NCBI GenBank assembly: GCA_903860935.1
Contig: CAIOSQ010000461.1
Span: 1-38,682, forward strand
DNA: 38,682 nt
Direction: 5' to 3'
From: an uncultured Rhodospirillales bacterium
GTDB taxonomy: Bacteria; Pseudomonadota; Alphaproteobacteria; CACIAM-22H2
Part shown: positions 28,392-36,602 of the stretch, piece by piece
How positions within the stretch are numbered: position 1 is the first letter of the stretch
How the letters are laid out: each line of letters starts with the position of its first letter
Position numbers and translations under genes: made by a program
The notes under the pieces: model-generated
The model's database searches: none
What the model was told of the DNA's origin: nothing
What the model saw: only the letters and a program-made list of their open reading frames with translations

Positions 28392-29165
28392 TCAGCGCAA
28401 CCGCAGCAGACCCCCGAGGGTCCGCTCGAGTTCCTCGAGATAGATGATCATCGCCGTTCCGGACCCCATCGCGAACAAGATCAGCCCCAGTGTGACCTGG
28501 AGCGGCATGGCAACGAAGAATACCTGCATCTGCGGCATCAGTCTCTGCATCAGGCCAAGACCGACGAAGAGCAACGTGGCATAGGCAAGGAAGGGCATCG
28601 CCATACGCAGGCCGAGCAGGAAACTGCGCGCTACGAAGCGCACCGCGGCATCCGCGAATTCCCCGGGATCGATCATCTGCCCGGCCGGAAGCAGCGCATA
28701 GGACTCGGCGACGGCCCGGATCAGGACGTGGTGGAGATCGGCCGAGAACATCACGACCAGCGCCAGCGTCGTCATCCAGGACGACGTGATGATGCCTTGC
28801 TGCTGAGTGCCCGGATCGAAGGCGTAGGCACTGGCAAGTGCCGTCTGGAAGCCGATGATGACACCGGCGACTTGCGCCGCCGCCAGGATCAGCCGCGCCA
28901 CGAGCCCGAGGAACAGACCGGCAATCGCCTCGACGGCGATGAGCCCCGCCATCGCCAGGGGCTCCACGGGCAGCGCCGGAAGCACAGCCGAGACGCCTGG
29001 CGCGATCACCGCGGTGATCGCCACGGCGATCACGAGCCGGATGCGCGCAGGAACCACGGTCTCGGCGAAGCCAGGCAGAACCGCGAAGGCCGCGCCGACG
29101 CGCACGAAGACGATGAACAGAGACCAGACCTGACCGGCGAGCAGCTCCGCGAGCGCGCCGGGCAT
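28392..29165 (-). CDS. fliR: Flagellar biosynthesis protein FliR
   Basis: A 257-aa integral membrane protein of the flagellar export gate (FliPQR complex). It is almost entirely hydrophobic helices, with FVRVGAAFAVLPGFAETVVPARIRLVIAVAITAVIAP near the start and IIGFQTALASAYAFDPGTQQQ in the middle; the latter pattern is diagnostic of FliR. The start MPGALAELL at 29165 shares one base with the fliQ stop (TGATG), showing tight coupling. The longer ORF in the track is a shadow extension over fliQ. Confidence 0.94.
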   Translation of the reverse strand: MPGALAELLAGQVWSLFIVFVRVGAAFAVLPGFAETVVPARIRLVIAVAITAVIAPGVSAVLPALPVEPLAMAGLIAVEAIAGLFLGLVARLILAAAQVAGVIIGFQTALASAYAFDPGTQQQGIITSSWMTTLALVVMFSADLHHVLIRAVAESYALLPAGQMIDPGEFADAAVRFVARSFLLGLRMAMPFLAYATLLFVGLGLMQRLMPQMQVFFVAMPLQVTLGLILFAMGSGTAMIIYLEELERTLGGLLRLR

Positions 29166-29431
29166 CAGAACCCGCCGACGATCCGCGATGCGAGTTCGCG
29201 CGTGAACCCGATCAGGGTGGCAACCATGAAAGGCAGCGAGATCAGGAATACGGCGAAGATCGCGAGAATCTTCGGCACGAAGGCCAGGGTCGCCTCCTGG
29301 ATTTGCGTCAGGGCCTGGAACAGCGAGACGACGAGACCGATGACAAGGCCGACCACCATCATCGGCGCCCCCAGCTTGATCGTCACCCACATAGCGTCGC
29401 GCGACACCGTCAGGACGTCGTTGACCTCCAT
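29165..29431 (-). CDS. fliQ: Flagellar biosynthesis protein FliQ
   Basis: An 88-aa protein with two membrane helices, a subunit of the FliPQR export gate. VLTVSRDAMWVTIKLGAPMMVVGLVIGLVVSLFQALTQIQEATLAFVPKI is a near-textbook FliQ sequence, with the conserved FQALTQIQEATL loop between the helices. It follows fliE by 6 bp and overlaps fliR by one base. Confidence 0.96.
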   Translation of the reverse strand: MEVNDVLTVSRDAMWVTIKLGAPMMVVGLVIGLVVSLFQALTQIQEATLAFVPKILAIFAVFLISLPFMVATLIGFTRELASRIVGGF

Positions 29432-29437
29432 GACCGC

Positions 29438-29749
29438 TCAGATCGGCATGCGGATGACGTCGAGATAGGCCTGGATGACCTTGTCGCGCACGGCGACGGC
29501 GGCCTGGAGCGTCACTTCGGCGTTCGACACGGCCGTCACCACCTGCGCCATGTCAGGCTTGCCGGACAGCGCCTGGGACGTCGCGGCCTCGCCGGCCTGC
29601 ACCGTTCCCATCGCCCCGGCAGCCGCCTGCTTGAGCAGGTCGGCGAAGCCGCCCGGCGCGGCCGCCGCACCGTCGATCCCGCCGATCGACGGGACGCGCC
29701 CGAGGGCGCTCGAATAGGCGGCCGCAGCCGCGTTGAAACCGACCTTCAT
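29438..29749 (-). CDS. fliE: Flagellar hook-basal body protein FliE
   Basis: A 103-aa export substrate that links the MS ring and export gate to the proximal rod. The C-terminal half carries the family pattern: ADLLKQAAAGAMGTVQAGE, VVTAVSNAEVTLQAAVAVRDKVIQAYLDVIRMPI. I place the start at the ATG at 29749, which has GGAGG five bases upstream; the GTG at 29755 used in the track would put that signal inside the gene. The N-terminus is Ala/Gly-rich and poorly conserved, as usual. It lies between flgC and fliQ. Confidence 0.93.
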   Translation of the reverse strand: MKVGFNAAAAAYSSALGRVPSIGGIDGAAAAPGGFADLLKQAAAGAMGTVQAGEAATSQALSGKPDMAQVVTAVSNAEVTLQAAVAVRDKVIQAYLDVIRMPI

Positions 29750-29772
29750 CGCCACCTCCGCTGCATGATGAA

Positions 29773-30183
29773 TCAGCCGCGCAGGATGTCGATGGTACGC
29801 GAAATCATGTTCTTCGCCACCTCGATCACGCCGAGATTGGCTTCGTAGCTACGCTGGGCCTGGCGCATGTCCATCATCTCGATCACCGAGTTGACGTTCG
29901 GGATCTTGACGTAGCCCGCGGGATCCGCCGACGCATTCGAGGGTTCGTAGCGGGTCTGGAAGGCCCGCTTGTCGAGGACGACGCGATCCGCGCGCAGTGT
30001 CCGGACGCCATGCTCGCGGTCGAACACGTTGCGGAAGGACGGCATCTTGCGGCGATAGGGGTCTTCGCCCTGCCGGTTCGGAGGGACATCCGCGTTGGCG
30101 ATGTTCTCCGCCACCATGCGCATGCGCAACGTCTGCGCATCCATGCCGGACGCGGACACCTTGAGAATGGACGAGAAGTTCAT
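29773..30183 (-). CDS. flgC: Flagellar basal-body rod protein FlgC
   Basis: A 136-aa proximal rod protein, exported through the flagellar system. The N-terminal helix SSILKVSASGMDAQTLRMRMVAENIANADVPP and the C-terminal VEMMDMRQAQRSYEANLGVIEVAKNMISRTIDILRG-type helix form the conserved rod coiled-coil pair. The central part, DPYRRKMPSF and GYVKIPNVN, is typical of FlgC. It follows flgB by 24 bp and precedes fliE. Confidence 0.96.
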   Translation of the reverse strand: MNFSSILKVSASGMDAQTLRMRMVAENIANADVPPNRQGEDPYRRKMPSFRNVFDREHGVRTLRADRVVLDKRAFQTRYEPSNASADPAGYVKIPNVNSVIEMMDMRQAQRSYEANLGVIEVAKNMISRTIDILRG

Positions 30184-30207
30184 GGGTTTGCGCCTTCCCT
30201 TGGGTCG

Positions 30208-30609
30208 TCAGCCGCCGCGCGTGAGGACTGCGCGGAACATGCCGATCTGCTTGCGGTAGAGATTGGTGACGAGTTGATAGTCCATCGCCGTGTCGGCCGA
30301 CTTCATCAACTCGTGGTCGAGGGTGACGGAATTTCCCGACAGGGTCGTTTCCTTCTGCTTGGCTGTAAGACCGCCCTGCGCCATCCCAGACTCGCTTCCG
30401 CCCGCGTGGGCGGAATTCGATTGCGCGAGACCGATCCGGCCACGCCCCGTCGCGCCGGACACCCGGAACTCGAACGGCCGGATGTCACGCGCCACATAGC
30501 CGGGCGTGTCGGCGTTCGCGACATTCTGGGCGAGCACCTTCTGGCGCTCGCCGAGCCAGTTCATGCGCTGCACGAACTTCGAGAACAGGTTGAGCCGACT
30601 GAGATCCAT
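30208..30609 (-). CDS. flgB: Flagellar basal-body rod protein FlgB
   Basis: A 133-aa proximal rod protein. It has the rod-family signature KVLAQNVANADTPGYVARDIRPFEF near residues 24-48 and a C-terminal helix MDYQLVTNLYRKQIGMFRAVL. The middle, about residues 60-90, is Gly/Ser-rich and variable. It is the first gene of the minus-strand series flgB-flgC-fliE-fliQ-fliR-flhB-cckA, and the CtrA-like boxes lie 60-120 bp upstream of its start. Confidence 0.95.
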   Translation of the reverse strand: MDLSRLNLFSKFVQRMNWLGERQKVLAQNVANADTPGYVARDIRPFEFRVSGATGRGRIGLAQSNSAHAGGSESGMAQGGLTAKQKETTLSGNSVTLDHELMKSADTAMDYQLVTNLYRKQIGMFRAVLTRGG

Positions 30610-30668
30610 CGCCTGGTCCGCGTCTCCGCAAGCAATCCGCGATCAGGCGTCAGAGTCGCATGCCAAGC

Positions 30669-30683
30669 TTAACGAGCGGTAAA
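30669..30683. promoter_or_regulatory. Candidate CtrA-binding box 1 (flgB/fliO region)
   Basis: TTAA-CGAGCGG-TAAA, one mismatch to the CtrA consensus TTAA-N7-TTAA. It lies 60 bp upstream of the flgB start, a suitable place to control that operon. Confidence 0.45.
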
Positions 30684-30710
30684 TCGCAGACGGCAGGCAT
30701 CGGCGGGAGG

Positions 30711-30729
30711 TTAGCGATCGGTTAACCAT
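30711..30729. promoter_or_regulatory. Candidate CtrA-binding box 2 (flgB/fliO region)
   Basis: TTAG-CGATCGG-TTAACCAT: one mismatch to TTAA-N7-TTAA, and the second half is the exact extended half-site TTAACCAT reported for Caulobacter CtrA. It is about 100 bp upstream of both flgB and fliO. Confidence 0.55.
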
Positions 30730-30823
30730 GCATCCCTAGCATGGACGTGCAGACCGGCCTTTTGGCCGTGGTCGCGCGCCTCAGGCCGCGATCCTAGACG
30801 AACCAACCGGCCAGGCATGCGCG

Positions 30824-31144
30824 ATGTTCGACACCGAAATCCTCCTGCGTTTCTCGGCCGCTCTCGCGGCGGTGATCGGGCTCATCCTGGGCGTCGCCTG
30901 GCTTACGCGACTTCGGCGCGGCGGCACCGGCGGCGGTTTGCTCCAGCGCGCACCGCGTCGCCTCTCGGTCGTCGAAACGCTTCCCATCGATAGCCGCACG
31001 CGGATCGCCCTCTTGCGCTGCGACGATCGAGAGTACCTCCTAGCCATTGGGGCCAACGGGGTCACGCCTATCCCCGGGGCGCCCCACGCCGCGTCCCTCT
31101 CCGCCCAGGCCCCTGCCCGCTCACCGGAAATCGCAACGCCATGA
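30824..31144 (+). CDS. fliO: Flagellar biosynthetic protein FliO
   Basis: A 106-aa protein with one membrane helix at about residues 10-27 (FSAALAAVIGLILGVAWLTRL) and a cytoplasmic part RLSVVETLPIDSRTRIALLRCDDREYLLAIGANG, the conserved FliO segment. FliO helps assemble the FliP ring in the export gate. Its stop overlaps the fliP start by 4 bp (ATGA), which supports the assignment. The C-terminus is Pro/Ala-rich and ends soon after the core, short but within the family's range. It diverges from flgB. Confidence 0.88.
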   Translation: MFDTEILLRFSAALAAVIGLILGVAWLTRLRRGGTGGGLLQRAPRRLSVVETLPIDSRTRIALLRCDDREYLLAIGANGVTPIPGAPHAASLSAQAPARSPEIATP

Positions 31145-31902
31145 ACACGACCTTCCCCAGGCTCAACCCCGGACATACCGGCCTGCTTGCGCTCACCCTC
31201 GCCTTCGTCGCCACGGAGGCAGGCGCCCAGAGCCTGTCGCTCGATTTCGGCGACGGCCCGACGAGCACGGGGCGTGTGGTCCAGCTCTTCGTCCTGCTGG
31301 GTGTCCTGAGCCTCGCGCCATCGATCCTCGTCATGGTGACGTCGTTCACGCGAATCGTGGTCGTGCTGTCGTTCCTGCGCAACGCGATCGGGTTGCAGCA
31401 ATCGCCCCCCAACGCGGTGCTGATCAGCCTCGCCCTGTTCCTCACGGGCTTCGTCATGGCGCCGACCCTCGAGATCGCCTATCGCGACGGGCTCGCGCCC
31501 CTGGTCGAAGGGCGGATAGACGAGATGGAAGCGTTCACGCGGATCTCACGGCCCTTGCACGAATTCATGTCGCAGCACACGCGCTCCCAGGACCTCAGAC
31601 TATTCGCCGACATGGCAAACCTCCCGGAGTCCACGCCTCAGGCCGAGGTGCCGCTGCGCGTGCTCATCCCCGCCTTCATGATCAGCGAACTCAAGCGCGC
31701 CTTCGAGATCGGCTTCCTGATCTTCGTGCCCTTCCTGATCATCGACATGGTGGTCGCGTCGGTGCTGATGTCGATGGGCATGATGATGCTGCCGCCCGCC
31801 GTGATTTCCCTGCCGTTCAAGCTGATCTTCTTCGTGCTGGTCGACGGCTGGAACCTGGTCGCCGGCTCGCTGGTCCAGAGCTTCAATCCGGTCACGGGGT
31901 AA
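31141..31902 (+). CDS. fliP: Flagellar biosynthetic protein FliP
   Basis: A 253-aa core ring protein of the flagellar export gate. A cleavable signal peptide (GLLALTLAFVATEAGAQ) precedes helix 1, LFVLLGVLSLAPSILVMVTSFTRIVVVLSFLRNAIGLQQSPPNAVLISLALFLTGFVM, a diagnostic FliP run. The C-terminal half has VPLRVLIPAFMISELKRAFEIGFLIFVPFLIIDMVVASVLMSMGMMMLPP. Length is normal. It is coupled to fliO and ends 22 bp from the convergent TPR-protein gene. Confidence 0.97.
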   Translation: MNTTFPRLNPGHTGLLALTLAFVATEAGAQSLSLDFGDGPTSTGRVVQLFVLLGVLSLAPSILVMVTSFTRIVVVLSFLRNAIGLQQSPPNAVLISLALFLTGFVMAPTLEIAYRDGLAPLVEGRIDEMEAFTRISRPLHEFMSQHTRSQDLRLFADMANLPESTPQAEVPLRVLIPAFMISELKRAFEIGFLIFVPFLIIDMVVASVLMSMGMMMLPPAVISLPFKLIFFVLVDGWNLVAGSLVQSFNPVTG

Positions 31903-31924
31903 ACCCCGGGGCGCTCGCGCGCAG

Positions 31925-34900
31925 TCAGCCTGGCGACGCGCTGCGGCCAGCCATCTGCTTGCGGTAGTTCTGCAGGAAACCCTGGAACGGCGCCACCGCG
32001 TTGATGCGCTGGACGACGGCCGACATGTCGCCTGGCCGGTCCACCGTTTCGGCAGTCACCACCCGGAACAGGTCGCGATAATCCGTCGCGTCCATCGCCG
32101 TCGCGAACCGCTCGCGCAGCGCACGAAGTCCGGCCATGTCCCCGGCGAGTCCGAGCGCCGTCGCATGGTGAAGGAGATCGCGCGCGCGCGCCTCGTCGAG
32201 CACCGTGCCGGCAGGCGGCGGATCGCCGACGATGCGCGCGAAACTCGCGGCGACGCCCGCCCAGTCGCGAGCCTGGCGCAGCAGCTCGGCGCGCAGCCGG
32301 TGCGTCTCCTCGCTGTCATCGCCTGCAAGCCGCGCCATGCCCTCCTGGATCCGCCCGGCTCCCGCCAGCGCGCGCGCCTCGATGCGGGCACGCTGGCGAG
32401 CCACCGCTGGCGTCGCAGGCGCGCCTCGGGTGGCCGTCAGGGTGGCCAGTGCCGTGTCGGGCTGGTTGGCAAGCAACTGGACGAAGGCAAGCTTTGCTGC
32501 GACTTCGGCCTTCTCGGACGGCGTCGCGCGATGCTTCACCTGATGATCGAGAAGCGCCGCGGCCCGATCCATCAGATCGACCTCGACCAGCCTGTCTACC
32601 AGCCGGCGGACCATCGCGTCACCGCGCGCGCCGAGGGGCACGCGGTCGCGAAACTCCTCGAAAAGGGCGATGGCCTGCACGGCGGGAAGCTTGTCGGCCT
32701 CGCCGTCGAGGAACAGGCGCGCGAAGATGATGTCCATCTCCGCCATGATCTCGCGGGTCTCCCGCGCGTCCGGAAACTGCGCCGCGGCGTCGCGCAACAC
32801 CTGGAGACCGGCGCGGTGATTGCCCATCTCGCCGTGGACGCGGGCGAGAAGTATCAGCGTCCGCAGTTCGGTGCGATCACCACGCCACGCGAAGCGCAGG
32901 CGATCCAGCGCCTCGATGGCATCGGCGCGCTCCATCTTGTCGGCACCAAGCCGCAATTCGATGCGTGCGAGCGTAGCCTCGGCGCGCGTCGGCGAGGGAC
33001 CGCCCTCCTCGAGCGGTGCCCAGATGCTGGTCGCGCCCTCGACGTCGCCCTGCCGCGCCAGGACCCGCCCGCGCATCAGCGCCAGCTGGCGCCGCTGCGG
33101 CTCTGTCAGCGCCTGCCGTTGGGCAAGGTCCATGAATTGCACGGCGGCATCGGTCTGTCCGGCGGCGAGTTGGGCCTCGGCGCTGGCGAGCCACACCCTG
33201 GGGCCGACCGGAGGCGGATAGCGTTCCGCAAACTCGACCCCGCGCGTCACCAACTCGCTGGCCGCAGCATAGTCTCCGAGGCGCAGCTTCACGAGACCGC
33301 TCCAAAGCGCCGCCTCATGGCTCAACGCCAGCGTCGGGTGAGCGAGGCTCCGTTCCGCCTCCTCGATGTCGTCGGCAAGCCAGGCGGATGCGGCGCGCAC
33401 CACGCGCGACGACGGAAGCCCCGCGAGACGCGGCGCCTCGACCTCGAGGATGCGCATCTGGGCCAGGGCCTCGAGCCCATATCCATTGGCGAGCAGGAAC
33501 TGAGCCAACGCGACCCGCTCGGGGCCGCGACGTTCGGCAGGCGTCATGGCCAAGGCGCGATGGAGCGACTGCCTGACCTCGTCCACGGGACTCCGCGACC
33601 GCGCCCAATTACGGAGATCAAGCAATTCCTGACGGCGCGTGGCGGCCGCGCCGTCCATCACCGTCGTGTCGGCGCCGATGATCGGCTGTGGTCCAGACAA
33701 TTCGACGAGGCTGCCGTCCAGCTTCGCCTGGACGCGATCGGAACGCGGAAGAACCGCGATCCCGTGCGCCGCGGGCAAAAAACGAAAATCGGGGAATGGC
33801 CGGTTGCTGGTCACCGCAAAGCCGGCGGAGGTCGTCGGCAGGACGATCAACTCGTCGCTGGAATCGGGATCGCGGACGCGCAGGAGGCTCTGGAGCCCCG
33901 GCATGTCGACCACGATGCGACCGCCGGAGCCATCGGGGTTCGCGCGAATGGCGGGTTCCACATTTCGCCGCGGGGGCGCCGGCTTGGCGCCGATCTCGAC
34001 CGCCCATCCATCCCCGTCCCGCGTCACGGCGACGTCCCAGCGCGTCGGCGGCGCGATCCGCAGGATCGTCGCGGGAGCGGGGGTCTCCATGATGGTCGCG
34101 TCGTAGGCACCGATCTCCCGACGACGCGCCTCGAGCTGGGAGAGGTCCAGCGCATGCCGGCGGTCGATGACGATCCAGATCACCGATCCACGCACGAAGG
34201 CAGCGACCCCCGCGACAGGACGGGGCGCGAAACGCAACCGGTAGCCGACCGCACTGGGCGCGATATCGACCGTCAGAGGCGTTGCCCCCACCATGCGCGG
34301 CGGCAGCGGCCCGACTGTCAAGCCGCCGGATGCGGGCGCGACGGCAGCGGCGGACTGTGATTGTGGACGCCCGGATTGCGGCGCCGAGGGTTGAGCCGGG
34401 ATGGACGCCGGGGATGCAGGCGCTGCTGACGCCGGTGGCGGGACCGGCGTTGAAGCCGGGGGTCCCGACGGCACCGGCGTGGAAACCGGAGCCGGCGACT
34501 GGGCCTGAGCCGGCGCGACTGCGGGCGCGGCCGGAAACTCTAGCGACGGCACGGATGGCGGTTCGGTCGGCGGCGGCGCGGGCGGAAGAGCTGCCCTCGT
34601 CTCGGGTGGTGCGGCGATAGCCGATGAGGGAAGCGCGATCGGTCGTGGAAGCGGCGGATTCACCGATGGCGGTGGCGGCGGCGGTCCGGATGCCGTTGGC
34701 GGAGCCTGCACACCCACAGCGCCAGGAACCGCCTGTGCAGCGGGGGAACCGGACGCGGCCGTTGATGCCGCTGCCGATGGCAATGGAGGTGGCGACACGG
34801 ACGCCGATGCCGGTTGCGCCGGCGTGGCGGCTGCCGGCGGCGTCTGAGGCGGCGGCGCGGCGGGGCGCGACGCCTTTTCCTGGACAAGACGCCGCGTACT

Positions 34901-35332
34901 CGCGGGATCGACCGGATCGCTGGCCGTGGTGCGGACGAAATCGAGTACCACCGAGCGCTCGTTGCGGAAGTGCCGCAACTGCACCCCGGGCGCCAGGGTG
35001 AAGCTCACCGTGGTCCCGCCGGGGCTGGCCGTAGCGCGCAACCCGGTGGCGCGTTCCCCCAGCCGCCGGGCGATCGGACCGATATCGATCTCGGAGGCCT
35101 GACCGAAACGGATCGTGATGTCGCGGCCAGAGACATCCACGTCGTATTCGACGGCCCCTCGCCAATCGAGCACGGCACGATCGTAGCTTTCATGCGCGCC
35201 GACGCGCGGCACAAGGCGGTCCTGGGCCCACGCCGACGGCCCTGCCCAGCCCGCGAGGCAAAGCGCCAGCGCAAGCCCGCCAAGACGGGCGGGCAGCCCC
35301 CTGCGCGAGGCGTGCGATCTCTGGCGCGGCAT
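31925..35332 (-). CDS. Large secreted protein: AMIN-like beta domain, Pro/Ala-rich linker, TPR-type helical region (function unknown)
   Basis: An 1135-aa protein I cannot name. A signal peptide (GLALALCLAGWAGPSAWA) is followed by a beta-rich region at about 40-145 (YDRAVLDWRGAVEYDVDVSGRDITIRF, VVLDFVR) that resembles AMIN-type domains. About 150-340 is a low-complexity Pro/Ala linker and about 345-550 a second beta-rich region. From about 555 to 1120 the sequence is helical with TPR-like spacing (LLARVHGEMGNHRAGLQVLRDAAAQFPDA). It should be periplasmic. It is 20 bp after cheY in the fliL-fliM-DUF6468-motE-cheY series, so a motility or envelope role is inferred. Similar large TPR proteins seem to occur beside flagellar genes in related bacteria. 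Confidence 0.75.
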   Translation of the reverse strand: MPRQRSHASRRGLPARLGGLALALCLAGWAGPSAWAQDRLVPRVGAHESYDRAVLDWRGAVEYDVDVSGRDITIRFGQASEIDIGPIARRLGERATGLRATASPGGTTVSFTLAPGVQLRHFRNERSVVLDFVRTTASDPVDPASTRRLVQEKASRPAAPPPQTPPAAATPAQPASASVSPPPLPSAAASTAASGSPAAQAVPGAVGVQAPPTASGPPPPPPSVNPPLPRPIALPSSAIAAPPETRAALPPAPPPTEPPSVPSLEFPAAPAVAPAQAQSPAPVSTPVPSGPPASTPVPPPASAAPASPASIPAQPSAPQSGRPQSQSAAAVAPASGGLTVGPLPPRMVGATPLTVDIAPSAVGYRLRFAPRPVAGVAAFVRGSVIWIVIDRRHALDLSQLEARRREIGAYDATIMETPAPATILRIAPPTRWDVAVTRDGDGWAVEIGAKPAPPRRNVEPAIRANPDGSGGRIVVDMPGLQSLLRVRDPDSSDELIVLPTTSAGFAVTSNRPFPDFRFLPAAHGIAVLPRSDRVQAKLDGSLVELSGPQPIIGADTTVMDGAAATRRQELLDLRNWARSRSPVDEVRQSLHRALAMTPAERRGPERVALAQFLLANGYGLEALAQMRILEVEAPRLAGLPSSRVVRAASAWLADDIEEAERSLAHPTLALSHEAALWSGLVKLRLGDYAAASELVTRGVEFAERYPPPVGPRVWLASAEAQLAAGQTDAAVQFMDLAQRQALTEPQRRQLALMRGRVLARQGDVEGATSIWAPLEEGGPSPTRAEATLARIELRLGADKMERADAIEALDRLRFAWRGDRTELRTLILLARVHGEMGNHRAGLQVLRDAAAQFPDARETREIMAEMDIIFARLFLDGEADKLPAVQAIALFEEFRDRVPLGARGDAMVRRLVDRLVEVDLMDRAAALLDHQVKHRATPSEKAEVAAKLAFVQLLANQPDTALATLTATRGAPATPAVARQRARIEARALAGAGRIQEGMARLAGDDSEETHRLRAELLRQARDWAGVAASFARIVGDPPPAGTVLDEARARDLLHHATALGLAGDMAGLRALRERFATAMDATDYRDLFRVVTAETVDRPGDMSAVVQRINAVAPFQGFLQNYRKQMAGRSASPG

Positions 35333-35352
35333 CCCGCCCCTCTTGGTGACGT

Positions 35353-35739
35353 TCAGAAATCGCCCATCACTGCGACGATCTTCTGCTTCAGCGTCGCCGC
35401 CGTGAAAGGCTTGAGGACGTAATTGTTGACGCCGGCGGCCCGCGCCGCGACGACGTTTTCGGTCTTGCTCTCCGCCGTGATCATAATGAACGGCAAGGCC
35501 TTGAGCCGGCTGTCCGCCCGCACCTCCTTGAGAAGTTGCAGGCCGGTCATGGGCTCCATGTTCCAGTCGGAGATCACGAGGCCAAAATTATGCTCGCGCA
35601 GCTTGGTGAGCGCGGTCGCCCCGTCGGGCGCCTCGGAGATGTTGTGGAACCCGAGTTGCACGAGCAGGTTCCGGATGATGTTCAGCATCGTCTTGTAGTC
35701 GTCGACGATCAGGACGCGCATCGACATGTCGACAGCCAT
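35353..35739 (-). CDS. cheY: CheY-type single-domain response regulator
   Basis: A 128-aa receiver domain with no output domain. It carries the acidic pair DD at 13-14 (LIVDDYKTM), phospho-Asp 58 in VISDWNMEP, Thr 88 in MITAES and Lys 110 in VLKPF, i.e. every CheY switch residue. NIIRNLLVQLGFHNISEAPDG also matches CheY. When phosphorylated it should bind FliM, encoded nearby, and change motor rotation. No CheA or CheB gene is visible, so the kinase is elsewhere. It has a GAGGGAG ribosome-binding site; 133 bp separate it from motE, so it may have its own promoter. Confidence 0.93.
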   Translation of the reverse strand: MAVDMSMRVLIVDDYKTMLNIIRNLLVQLGFHNISEAPDGATALTKLREHNFGLVISDWNMEPMTGLQLLKEVRADSRLKALPFIMITAESKTENVVAARAAGVNNYVLKPFTAATLKQKIVAVMGDF

Positions 35740-35872
35740 TTGTATCTCCCTCAGGCGGGCGTCGCGATCAAAGCTATCGTAGGAACGCCAGCGTGTTTAT
35801 GAACCCGGCCGAAGCCTCGATCCGGTGATGGCACGAAGCCTTTCGCAATTCCAGTTCCGAGCACCCGGCCAT

Positions 35873-36580
35873 TCATCCCTGACGCGCCTGCGGCGGGGTC
35901 CCTGGCCCCCTTCGCTTGGCAAGTTCGGCTGCGACCTGACGCGCCCGGACCGGGTGCATCTGCCCGAGGATAGGAGAGGCGCTGCGCTCCTTCATCCGCT
36001 CGAGCAGTTCAACCAGCTGAGGCAGTTCCATCTGCTCCATGATGCGCGCCGCCTCGGGCGGCTTCATGCCTTCAAAGATCCGCGCGAGGCTCTTCTTGCG
36101 CACCTCGTCCTGCTCGTCGGCGCGGCGCAGCGTCGCCTCGACGGACGCTTTGAGCTGGTTGAGTTCCTGGACCTTGCGGTCGATCTGCTTCTCCGCGGCC
36201 TGCAGCAGGGCTTCACGTTCCGCGAGATCGCGGGCCTGTTTTTCGATCGCCGCGCGGCGCTGCGCCAGTTCCTGCAGCACCTCGATCTCCGTGGCGGAAA
36301 ATCCGCTGCTGTCCTCGATCCCGCCTCGCGAGCCGGCCGCCTCGGCGGGCTTGCGCGCCGGCGCGGCCGCATTGGCCTGGGCGGGTCGCTCCTGGGCTTG
36401 CGCGGGCGAAATCGCCGACAGAAGGCCGCCGGAGGTCGCGGTCGACACACCCGCCTCCATGGCAGGTCCGTCCGTGCTCGCGCCTACCAAGGCCAAGAGG
36501 CGCAGTGCGAGCAGCAGACACAGACCGATCATGAGTGCCGGCAGCAACCGGGGTGAACGGATGAAAGACAGGGCGCTCAT
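35873..36580 (-). CDS. MotE-type flagellar protein (coiled coil plus MgtE-N-like domain)
   Basis: A 235-aa protein with an N-terminal membrane anchor or signal (LLPALMIGLCLLLALRLLALVG), a low-complexity Ala-rich part, and a long coiled coil at about residues 95-170 (EVLQELAQRRAAIEKQARDLAEREALLQAAEKQ). The C-terminal domain, SLARIFEGMKPPEAARIMEQMELPQLVELLERMKERSASPILGQM, is the MgtE intracellular-N/FliG-like fold. This layout matches MotE, the periplasmic chaperone for the stator-associated MotC in Sinorhizobium. I use the ATG at 36580, seven bases from a GGAG, over the one at 36586. It is followed by cheY; DUF6468 precedes it by 22 bp. Confidence 0.82.
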   Translation of the reverse strand: MSALSFIRSPRLLPALMIGLCLLLALRLLALVGASTDGPAMEAGVSTATSGGLLSAISPAQAQERPAQANAAAPARKPAEAAGSRGGIEDSSGFSATEIEVLQELAQRRAAIEKQARDLAEREALLQAAEKQIDRKVQELNQLKASVEATLRRADEQDEVRKKSLARIFEGMKPPEAARIMEQMELPQLVELLERMKERSASPILGQMHPVRARQVAAELAKRRGPGTPPQARQG

Positions 36581-36602
36581 CGTCATGCTCCGCCGGACGG
36601 GG

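Noticed and set aside
32165-34360. 731-aa plus-strand ORF opposite the TPR protein
   Set aside because: Low-complexity Arg/His-rich shadow; the minus-strand frame has a signal peptide and TPR-like helices.
35826-35850. Sigma-54 promoter TGGCACG near 35829
   Set aside because: The downstream GC element is 13 instead of 10 bp from GG, and the site points away from the neighbouring minus-strand genes.
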